In this document: in pieces, positions 13,760 through 19,425 of the stretch
Numbering within the stretch: position 1 is the stretch's first letter
Layout: each line of letters starts with the position of its first letter
NCBI GenBank assembly: GCA_038876335.1
Contig: JAVYYS010000008.1
Coordinates: 1-19,425 of the forward strand
Direction of reading: 5' to 3'
DNA length: 19,425 nucleotides
Source of the DNA: JAKATY01 sp038876335
GTDB lineage: Archaea > Micrarchaeota > Micrarchaeia > Micrarchaeales > Micrarchaeaceae
Program-made: the position numbers and the translations under genes
The notes under the pieces: model-generated
The model's database searches: none
The model's input: the letters and a program-made list of their open reading frames with translations, nothing else
Told to the model about the DNA's origin: nothing

Positions 13760-14992
13760 TCATACAAACAAAGATGCAAACACTTTGGCGTCGCCAAGCA
13801 TGCTCTCTATCTTGCAGTATTCGTTGGGTTGATGAGCCGTATCTTCGGTCGTGTTCCATACTGCAACAGGAAACCCAAGCCTCCTGAAAAATAGAGCACA
13901 TGTACCTCCCCCTATGCCAAGCACGCGGGGCGATACGCCGAGCTTCTCCTTAATTCGCTGGCCGAGTGCCTTCACTATGGGTGAATCGGCACTTGTAGGT
14001 TGCGCGGGATCCTCCCTGTTGAAAACCTCTATGCTAATGCGGAGGCCTGGAGCAGCCCTCATCTCTTGTTCAGCAAGTTCGTTTATGTCATGAAGCACGC
14101 TGTCGAGCTTATAGCATGGAAGCACCCTGCAGTCCATGTAGCTCACATCTGTCCCGGGAATGATGTTGACGCTGCCCACATTGGGCTCATGCTTAGTGAT
14201 TTCGAAGGTAGAGCAGTCTGGGTCGAAGAGGCTGTCTTTCGCGTTATACTTTCCATATAAATAGGATTCCATACCATCGATGAAATGCGCCGCATGCCTG
14301 TAAGCATTTATGCCCTTGCCTGGCGTGCTTGCATGCACTTGCCTGCCTACAGTAGTGAACTTAAGCCAGAGAAGGCCTTTTTCTGCGATCTCTATTTCAT
14401 CGCCGCTGCTGCTGCCTGCATCAGGCACAATAAACATATCGCCCTCTTTGAATATACCTTCGCCAATGAGCTTCTGTATGCCGTATGTGCTGCCTACTTC
14501 TTCGTCCGCAACAAGCGCAAGCCCAAAGTTGTACTTCTGCCGAAGCCCTGATTCCCTCAGCGCTTTCAACGCATATATGCCTGCAATGACATCTTGGCCG
14601 TTGTCCGAGGTGCCGCGACCATAGATAAAGCCGTCTTTGACAAATGCGTCAAACGGATCGTGCGACCAGAGACTTAGATCTCCAGGGGAAACTGTGTCAA
14701 TGTGCGCAATAAGCCATATCGTAGATGGCATAGATCCGTATTTCACCACGAGGTTTGATCGGATAGCGGAGCCGTCGTAATAATCGTATCTCTTGGGATT
14801 GAAACCCATTGATTCGAGAAGCGCTCTTAGATAATCCGCGCGCTTCGATTCGCCGGAGCCTCCACTGAGCGGGGATATAGAAGGGATCGCAACCATATTC
14901 TTCATCGCGCTTACCATCTCTTCCATACTCTTCTCTATGATTGCGTCAAGAATAAACGGGTCGGAGATTTCAGGATCCTGCGGCATACGCAC
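13760..14992 (-). CDS. M20-family metallopeptidase / deacylase (ArgE/DapE/CPG2-like)
   Basis: 410 residues. It is a two-zinc hydrolase with the complete M20 ligand set: H97/D99 (AHIDTVSPGD), the bridging D130 (GRGTSDNGQ), the catalytic E164 with E165 (VADEEVGS), D191 (VPDAGSS) and H387 (DTAHQPNEYC). The dimerisation domain lies in the middle (about 205-320, starting LLWLKFTTVGRQVHAS). Archaeal relatives are variously named DapE, ArgE or carboxypeptidase G2-like; the substrate cannot be told from the sequence. The first codon is GTG at 14992; ATG at 14986 is an alternative. It starts 4 bases after the Pth2 stop codon, so the two are surely co-transcribed and perhaps translationally coupled. 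Confidence 0.92.
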   Translation of the reverse strand: MRMPQDPEISDPFILDAIIEKSMEEMVSAMKNMVAIPSISPLSGGSGESKRADYLRALLESMGFNPKRYDYYDGSAIRSNLVVKYGSMPSTIWLIAHIDTVSPGDLSLWSHDPFDAFVKDGFIYGRGTSDNGQDVIAGIYALKALRESGLRQKYNFGLALVADEEVGSTYGIQKLIGEGIFKEGDMFIVPDAGSSSGDEIEIAEKGLLWLKFTTVGRQVHASTPGKGINAYRHAAHFIDGMESYLYGKYNAKDSLFDPDCSTFEITKHEPNVGSVNIIPGTDVSYMDCRVLPCYKLDSVLHDINELAEQEMRAAPGLRISIEVFNREDPAQPTSADSPIVKALGQRIKEKLGVSPRVLGIGGGTCALFFRRLGFPVAVWNTTEDTAHQPNEYCKIESMLGDAKVFASLFV

Positions 14993-14996
14993 ACAT

Positions 14997-15368
14997 TTAC
15001 ATGAGTTTGAGGGAGGAGGTGTATTTGTCTATCTCCACTGCTTTCCACGGACCTATGCCCAACGCAGTCCTCGTGCCCGGGGGCAGCTCTGTGAGCCCTG
15101 CATCGCTGATCAGAGCGCAAGGCACTCCTAGATACTCAAACGCCTTGAAAAGCTTCACAAGGCTTTCCTCTCCATCCACTTTAAGCACTATCTTTTTCTG
15201 CCCAGAATCCACCCACTCTTCGGCTATCTTTGCATCCTTCTTCGCGGCGAGCAGATAGCTCTCGAGTGATGCGTGCGCTACCTGCGCAGCTAACTTCCCT
15301 TTGCCCATTCCAAGGTCGGAGCGCACAACAATTACCTGCTTGATCTCTTCAGAGCTTGATTTTTGCAT
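14997..15368 (-). CDS. pth2: Peptidyl-tRNA hydrolase, Pth2 type
   Basis: 123 residues, the usual size. It releases tRNA from peptidyl-tRNA dropped by ribosomes. Signatures are VVRSDLGMGKGKLAAQVAHA (14-33), with the catalytic-region K and H, and ISDAGLTELPPGTRTALGIGP (87-107). The ATG at 15368 is preceded by AATTATAAAA (minus strand, 15391-15400) at the spacing of a leaderless promoter. It is first of a two-gene unit with the M20 peptidase. A role in salvaging released peptides by the neighbour is an attractive guess only. Confidence 0.96.
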   Translation of the reverse strand: MQKSSSEEIKQVIVVRSDLGMGKGKLAAQVAHASLESYLLAAKKDAKIAEEWVDSGQKKIVLKVDGEESLVKLFKAFEYLGVPCALISDAGLTELPPGTRTALGIGPWKAVEIDKYTSSLKLM

Positions 15369-15390
15369 GATAAGAATTCGCTGCCAAATC

Positions 15391-15400
15391 TTTTATAATT
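15391..15400 (-). promoter_or_regulatory. Probable TATA box of the pth2-M20 operon
   Basis: AATTATAAAA on the minus strand is centred about 27 bases before the pth2 ATG, which fits a leaderless mRNA. Confidence 0.5.
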
Positions 15401-15406
15401 TTATAT

Positions 15407-16036
15407 TCATGCGGTGCTGAGAGTACGCAGATGATTGCGCACGATCTTGTCAAGGTCGTCCAAGCTGTTTGCGTTTTCCACGCCCTTCACGCCTACGATA
15501 AACCTGCGCATCATATCTGTATAGTCGGTTCTCAACGCTATTCCGCTGTTGCGATTTGTGTCAAGCCGCAGGAATGAGAAGTAGTTGTCGTCTACGAGAA
15601 TGTTATGGCCTGGTTGCACATTTAGATAGCCACCCTTTGCAGTGTTGCTTTTGACGTGGACCACTTTCACGTCCACACCGGCCTCTCTGAATTGCGAACG
15701 CAACTTTCCGCCATCTACAGTAGGATTAGAGGTTATAACCCCTATCGCTATTTCAAGGCCTGAATTCTTGCCTTCTTCTATCCAGCCTTTTGCCATGCCT
15801 GCCAGCTCACTGCGCAACGGCAAGCCATCGCCATTCATGGATTTTGCTGAAGACTTACTGAAAAGGTGGAGCGAAATGAACATCAGCTCCTTGAACGTGT
15901 TGTAGGCAAGACGCTCCATACCAGGCGTTTTGGGACCTAGCTGGGCGAAGCCCTTATTCTTAAATGCATCCTCTATATCGTCTTTTGCGACGCCATCGTT
16001 GTCAAGCCATATTGTTAACTGTTTCTTCGTTAGCAT
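15407..16036 (-). CDS. HAD-superfamily-like protein of unknown function
   Basis: 209 residues with an apparent HAD motif set: motif I D12-N-D14 in TIWLDNDGV, motif II T102-S-N in IGVITSNPT, a candidate motif III lysine K134 (SNTAKGGYL), and motif IV D149-D150 in NILVDDNYF. The spacing fits a phosphatase-like Rossmann fold, with a helical insert at about 25-90 as a cap. All four motifs look intact, so hydrolase activity is plausible, but the substrate is unknown and I recognise no named subfamily. The ATG at 16036 lies about 30 bases after AATAAATCAG (minus strand). The gene stands alone between pth2 and GGGPS. Confidence 0.65.
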   Translation of the reverse strand: MLTKKQLTIWLDNDGVAKDDIEDAFKNKGFAQLGPKTPGMERLAYNTFKELMFISLHLFSKSSAKSMNGDGLPLRSELAGMAKGWIEEGKNSGLEIAIGVITSNPTVDGGKLRSQFREAGVDVKVVHVKSNTAKGGYLNVQPGHNILVDDNYFSFLRLDTNRNSGIALRTDYTDMMRRFIVGVKGVENANSLDDLDKIVRNHLRTLSTA

Positions 16037-16184
16037 TTTTACACTTTATTCCAATGGATAGTTGCTGATTTATTCTATGTTGGTATTTAAAAAAGCGAAG
16101 TGCATATCGCACGATTGACGAACTTATTTATTAGAAGATTTAAGGGGATGGCCGATCCGGAGATGTGAAATAAGCTAATAGAAA

Positions 16185-16194
16185 TTTATATAAA
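16185..16194 (+). promoter_or_regulatory. Probable TATA box of the GGGPS-rqcH-rnz operon
   Basis: TTTATATAAA lies about 72-81 bases before the GGGPS ATG at 16266, implying a leader of about 45-50 bases. A 9-codon ORF (16222-16251) falls in that leader. The rest of the 230-base divergent spacer shows nothing coding. Confidence 0.5.
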
Positions 16195-16265
16195 TTGAGG
16201 GTGCCATTTCATTCTGTATTGATGCAATTGACATTGCGGCTAAGAAGTTGAAAAAGGTAGATAGA

Positions 16266-17051
16266 ATGGCAAATGGGAAAGTTGAAGCTTATATAAAGGA
16301 GGTGCTTTCTACAAAGGGAGCGATGCTTTTCTCAGTAATAGACCCCCTCGATTACAAAAGCACAGAAGAAGCAATAAAAACTGCGGAAAATGTAGTAAAG
16401 GGCGGCGCTGACCTTGTGCTTGTGGGTGGGAGTATAGGCGCGCAGGGTGAGCTGCTCGACACTGTGTCAAAAGGGATAAAAGAAAAAATAGATGTGCCTC
16501 TTGTTTTGTTCCCAGGTAACATAAGCACGCTGACTAGGTATGCAGATGCTGTTTATTTCATGTCGCTGCTAAACGCAAGGAACCCGTATTGGATAACACA
16601 GGCGCAGATGCTCGCGGCTCCAGTGGTGAAATATATGAAGATAGAGCCGCTGCCTGTAGGTTATATAGTCGTATATCCTGGCGGCACAGTGGGCTGGGTA
16701 GGCGACGTCAATTTCGTACCCAGGGAAAAGCCGAAGATTGCAGCAAACCTTGCGCTGGCGGGAGAGTTCCTTGGAAACAGGCTTATTATAATAGATACGG
16801 GCTCAAATCCACGGATACAGCATTCGGGCCCTGCTCCGGTAGAAATGCTTGCTGCGGTAAAGCATGAGATCAGCGTGCCGCTTGTGGCAGCTGGAGGCAT
16901 AATCACTGCTAAGGACGCAAGAAATGCGTTTGCAGGAGGTGCTGACATAATACAGGTTGGCACTGCATTTGAGGGTAATTTGGCTGCATACAAAAAGGCG
17001 CTTATGTTCTCAAAGATAGCGAAAGAGGAGGGCGCGAAGAAGCTCCTGTGA
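16266..17051 (+). CDS. Geranylgeranylglyceryl phosphate synthase (PcrB family)
   Basis: 261 residues. It joins sn-glycerol-1-phosphate to geranylgeranyl diphosphate, the first step of archaeal ether-lipid assembly. It is a TIM barrel with family motifs GAMLFSVIDPLDY (23-35), LVLVGGSIGAQGE, VPLVLFPGNISTLTRYADAVYFMSLLN (substrate pocket; a Phe/Tyr-rich strand), YIVVYPGGTVGWVGD and the phosphate-binding VAAGGIITAKDA and GADIIQVGTAFEGN loops near the C-terminus. ATG at 16266 with AAGGT upstream is preferred over TTG at 16248. RqcH follows after 36 bases. Lipid and translation functions here share an operon, a common kind of mixed archaeal cluster. Confidence 0.94.
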   Translation: MANGKVEAYIKEVLSTKGAMLFSVIDPLDYKSTEEAIKTAENVVKGGADLVLVGGSIGAQGELLDTVSKGIKEKIDVPLVLFPGNISTLTRYADAVYFMSLLNARNPYWITQAQMLAAPVVKYMKIEPLPVGYIVVYPGGTVGWVGDVNFVPREKPKIAANLALAGEFLGNRLIIIDTGSNPRIQHSGPAPVEMLAAVKHEISVPLVAAGGIITAKDARNAFAGGADIIQVGTAFEGNLAAYKKALMFSKIAKEEGAKKLL

Positions 17052-17087
17052 GTGGCGCAAAAAAAGAAAGATTAAGGAGCAGATGCT

Positions 17088-18218
17088 ATGCGGGAGATAA
17101 CTACAATAGAGGTTTCTGCTCTTGTGAACGAACTGCAAAGCATAAGAGGATTTTATTTCGATAAGTTCTACGAAGTTGGTAGAGGCAGGTTTAGGTTCAG
17201 GCTGAGCAGGCAGGGCGAGAAGGAGGAGCTTCTCTGCATATTAAAACACGCGCTTAACCTTACCCATTACATTGAAAAAGGAAAGCAGGAATCCAACTTT
17301 TATGCTGCGGTAAGAAAGAGGATCACAGGCTACAAGATAGAGAGAATAGAGCAGCTCAACGAAGATAGGATAATAAAGATTACCGCAAGCAGAGGTGAGG
17401 AAGAAATAGGAATTGTATTTGAGATGTTTGGGAAGGGAAACCTACTCATAGTAGACAAAGATATGAAAATTCTGCTCGCATATACACAGGCAGAATTCAA
17501 AGACAGGAGCGTGCGCAGCGGCATTCTCTATCAGCCGCCACAGAGCAAGGCAGTGCCCCTCTCAATGGCAAACTCCCAGAGCGTTCTGAGGATAATAAGT
17601 GAATGCAAAGACAAAAGCACAGGAATAACCGCATTCCTATCGAAGTCAATGAATATAGGGGCCCTTTACATAGAGAACGCAATTGCTGGATCAGGCGTGA
17701 ATACAAAAGAGGAGGTAGACAAAGTAAGCGGCGAAGAAGCGGCAAGGATAGCAGAAAGCATAGCGGCAATAAAGAGGTATACCACAGCACCGGAGCCCGT
17801 TGTATACAGATCCAACGGAAATGCAGTAGATTACGCGATTTGCAGTATAAGCAAATATGAAGGCTTGGCAAGCATTGAAGCGCAGCATGTCGGAAGCTTA
17901 CAGGAAGCCCTCGATATCTACTACCATGAGATCACAGAAGAGAACAATAGACCTGAAGAAGCGGGAGAAATAAAGGCCATAAGAAAGAGCTTGGAAAGGC
18001 AGAGAGAGCTCCTCAAGTCGGTGGAAGAAGAAGAGGAGCATTCCAGAAAAGCCGGAGAAACCATATTTAAAAACATGGAACTATTAAACAAAGTAATATC
18101 AGAACTGAGAGAGAAAAAAAGGATTAGCGTAGAAGAACTCCAGAATATGTTTCCAGAAATTAAAATAATAGGCCTCGACCTTAAGGACAAAACTGTAACA
18201 ATAGAATTGCGCGAGTAG
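17088..18218 (+). CDS. rqcH: RqcH/NEMF (NFACT) protein, C-terminally short
   Basis: 376 residues. RqcH binds split 50S subunits with stalled peptidyl-tRNA and recruits tRNA for C-terminal tailing. The NFACT-N domain (1-150) ends YQPPQSK and keeps D93-R94 in NEDRIIKI, equivalent to the Asp-Arg pair needed for tRNA recruitment in RqcH. A helix-hairpin-helix-like region (about 155-235) and a charged coiled coil (about 290-355, ELLKSVEEEEEHSRK) follow. The protein ends at about 376, where archaeal members of about 600-700 residues continue with the return coiled coil and NFACT-R domain; these are absent. It is not an obvious frameshift, because RNase Z starts 1 base after the stop. AAGGAG at 17073-17078 is its ribosome site. 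NFACT-R may be a separate gene elsewhere. Confidence 0.85.
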   Translation: MREITTIEVSALVNELQSIRGFYFDKFYEVGRGRFRFRLSRQGEKEELLCILKHALNLTHYIEKGKQESNFYAAVRKRITGYKIERIEQLNEDRIIKITASRGEEEIGIVFEMFGKGNLLIVDKDMKILLAYTQAEFKDRSVRSGILYQPPQSKAVPLSMANSQSVLRIISECKDKSTGITAFLSKSMNIGALYIENAIAGSGVNTKEEVDKVSGEEAARIAESIAAIKRYTTAPEPVVYRSNGNAVDYAICSISKYEGLASIEAQHVGSLQEALDIYYHEITEENNRPEEAGEIKAIRKSLERQRELLKSVEEEEEHSRKAGETIFKNMELLNKVISELREKKRISVEELQNMFPEIKIIGLDLKDKTVTIELRE

Positions 18219-18219
18219 C

Positions 18220-19137
18220 ATGATAAAAGTAACGTTTCTTGGAACTAGCGGGTCTGCACCCACAAAGGGCAGAAATCTGCCTGGCGTAGCGCTTACTTAT
18301 GAAGGGGAAACGCTGCTTTTCGACTGCGGAGAAGGTACGCAAAGGCAGATGATGAGGTTCGGCGTAAACATCTCAAGCATAAGCGCTGTATTCATAACGC
18401 ATATGCATGGCGACCATATTATAGGGATAGCAGGTTTGCTGCGCACATTTGCGCTAAACAGGAGGGAAGAGCCGCTATACATCTTCGTGCCCAAAGGGGG
18501 AGAGGCTGGAGTAAGGGCACTGCTAACATTCGACCACGTGCTGATGAACTATCCAATAATAGTAAGAGGAATAAGCGGAGGAGTTATATTCGAAAGGAAG
18601 AATTTTAGGGTTAAGGCATTCAGACTAAACCACACTGTGCCTACATACGGGTATGCGCTGCTTGAGAAAGATAAGCTGCACTTCATAAAAGACAAGTGCA
18701 AAAAGCTCGGCATAAAGGGCAGGATGTTCTCGGAGCTGCTTAAAAAGAAGGAAATAAAGGTAAATGGCAAAACAGCAAAGTTGGGAGACGTAACATACAC
18801 GGAGAAAGGCCTAAAAATATTATATGTTACGGATACAAGGCCTATTAAAGATGTGATAAAGGAAGCGCAAGGAGCTGACCTCCTTATTCATGAGGCAACA
18901 TTTTCGGAGGTGCACAAGAAGCTTGCCATAGAGAGGAAGCACTCAACAGCTCTTGAAGCCGCAAAGATAGCCAAAGAGGCGAGGGCAAAGAAACTACTCC
19001 TCTTCCATTTCAGCGCAAGGTATAAGAACACAGCAATGCTTATAAAGGAGGCGAAAAGTGCGTTTGAAAATGTGCAAGCAGCGAAAGACGGAATGACGGT
19101 GCTGTTGGAAAAGGATAAAAAAGAAAGGGGCCTGTAG
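18220..19137 (+). CDS. rnz: Ribonuclease Z (tRNA 3' endonuclease)
   Basis: 305 residues, the short RNase Z form. It cuts tRNA precursors after the discriminator base, needed here because none of the four tRNAs encodes CCA. Metal ligands: H61-x-H63-x-D65-H66 (THMHGDH), H138 (NHTVPTYGY), D205 (YVTDTRP), H263 (LFHFSARY), with HEAT (224-227) and KHS (240-242). The N-terminus MIKVTFLGTSGSAPT is typical. The exosite (about 155-195: KDKCKKLGIKGRMFSELL) is present. The start ATG lies 1 base after the rqcH stop codon. The last 10 bases, including the stop TAG, are also bases 1-10 of tRNA-Val, so maturation of that tRNA cuts the end off the rnz message. Confidence 0.96.
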   Translation: MIKVTFLGTSGSAPTKGRNLPGVALTYEGETLLFDCGEGTQRQMMRFGVNISSISAVFITHMHGDHIIGIAGLLRTFALNRREEPLYIFVPKGGEAGVRALLTFDHVLMNYPIIVRGISGGVIFERKNFRVKAFRLNHTVPTYGYALLEKDKLHFIKDKCKKLGIKGRMFSELLKKKEIKVNGKTAKLGDVTYTEKGLKILYVTDTRPIKDVIKEAQGADLLIHEATFSEVHKKLAIERKHSTALEAAKIAKEARAKKLLLFHFSARYKNTAMLIKEAKSAFENVQAAKDGMTVLLEKDKKERGL

Positions 19138-19199
19138 TCGAATGGTAAGACGTCACGTTGACAACGTGAAGAGCAGGAGTCCGATTCTCCTCGGGCCCA
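19128..19199 (+). tRNA. tRNA-Val (anticodon GAC), overlapping the 3' end of rnz
   Basis: The acceptor stem GGGCCTG/CGGGCCC has one T-G pair, and the discriminator is A. The D-arm is GTC/GAC. The anticodon stem TCACG/CGTGA has loop TTGACAA and anticodon GAC. The T-arm AGGAG/CTCCT has loop TCCGATT rather than the usual TTCRA, so position 55 is C instead of T. No intron, no CCA. The rnz stop codon TAG is formed by T8, A9 and G10. A CTTTT run follows directly. No separate promoter is visible, so it is probably processed from the operon transcript. Confidence 0.92.
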
Positions 19200-19425
19200 C
19201 TTTTCCGATAGCGAAATCGCGGAAAGGTTTAAATGTTTTTTTTGCATTATAATAAGCGTAAGCTTATGCGGAAGATCAACACAGGGGGCATCCTAGCGTC
19301 TTAGGGGTTTTGGAAATCGGCAGGTTCATAAGGGCGACAGGCGTATGCATGAATTGCGGTACAGTGCAGCATCTAAGCCTATCAGATAGAATAGCGCAAT
19401 ATACCCTTCATGCCATTCAGTATTT
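19200..19425 (+). other. Right-edge region: promoter-like boxes and an open frame running out of the window
   Basis: TTTAAAT (19228-19234) and TTATAATAA (19247-19255) resemble TATA boxes. A plus frame is open from 19262 to the end, with possible starts TTG at 19310 (GGGG just upstream) and ATG near 19349. Its translation includes GVCMNCGTVQHLSLSD. No family is recognised and the piece is too short to call a gene. Confidence 0.2.
19202..19226 (+). terminator. Hairpin after tRNA-Val, terminator or processing candidate
   Basis: TTTCC pairs with GGAAA around an inner GCG-AAAT-CGC helix. It directly follows tRNA-Val and its CTTTT, and lies before AT-rich promoter-like sequence. Confidence 0.35.

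Overview
The window is archaeal. It carries both subunits of DNA polymerase D, a PcrB-type geranylgeranylglyceryl phosphate synthase for ether lipids, Pth2, an RPA-like ssDNA-binding protein, a CDC48-related double AAA+ ATPase, and tRNA genes with introns in the anticodon loop and no encoded CCA. PolD excludes Crenarchaeota. Together with compact genes, many apparently leaderless promoters and a shortened RqcH, I infer a euryarchaeal or DPANN-type genome, perhaps Micrarchaeota-like. The lineage is not proven by anything seen here.

Layout. 1-4131 (minus): a replication operon, UPF0147 protein -> PolD small subunit (DP1) -> PolD large subunit (DP2, running off the left edge), preceded by a perfectly duplicated TATA-containing element. 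4311-5231 (minus): a VIT1/CCC1-type iron/manganese transporter with an N-terminal ferritin-like domain. 5424-5566: tRNA-Trp with a 70-nt intron. 5725-7334: a two-gene restriction-modification cassette (MvaI/BcnI-type nuclease, plus; SPPY methyltransferase, minus) whose stop codons overlap. 7335-7753: a gene-poor stretch with a promoter-like box, a strong 15-bp hairpin, a possible 44-codon ORF and a cloverleaf-like fold. 7754-8881 (minus): tRNA-Tyr (37-nt intron), tRNA-Asp and a BtpA/SgcQ-family TIM barrel.

9056-11821 (plus): a 921-residue protein with about ten membrane helices fused to two AAA+ modules. This is the most unusual protein here. 11861-12685 (minus): RPA-like protein, convergent with it. 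12797-13732 (plus): branched-chain aminotransferase, convergent with 13760-14992 (minus), an M20 metallopeptidase that follows Pth2 (14997-15368). 15407-16036 (minus): a HAD-like protein of unknown role. 16266-19199 (plus): GGGP synthase, a C-terminally short RqcH/NFACT protein, RNase Z, and tRNA-Val(GAC), whose first ten bases are also the last ten bases of the RNase Z gene. 19200-19425 has promoter-like AT boxes and a frame open to the right edge, with no recognised gene.

Themes: DNA replication (PolD, RPA), tRNA maturation and recycling (four tRNAs, RNase Z, Pth2, RqcH), and membrane biology (GGGPS, membrane AAA+, VIT). Hairpins sit between two of the convergent gene pairs and probably mark transcript ends.
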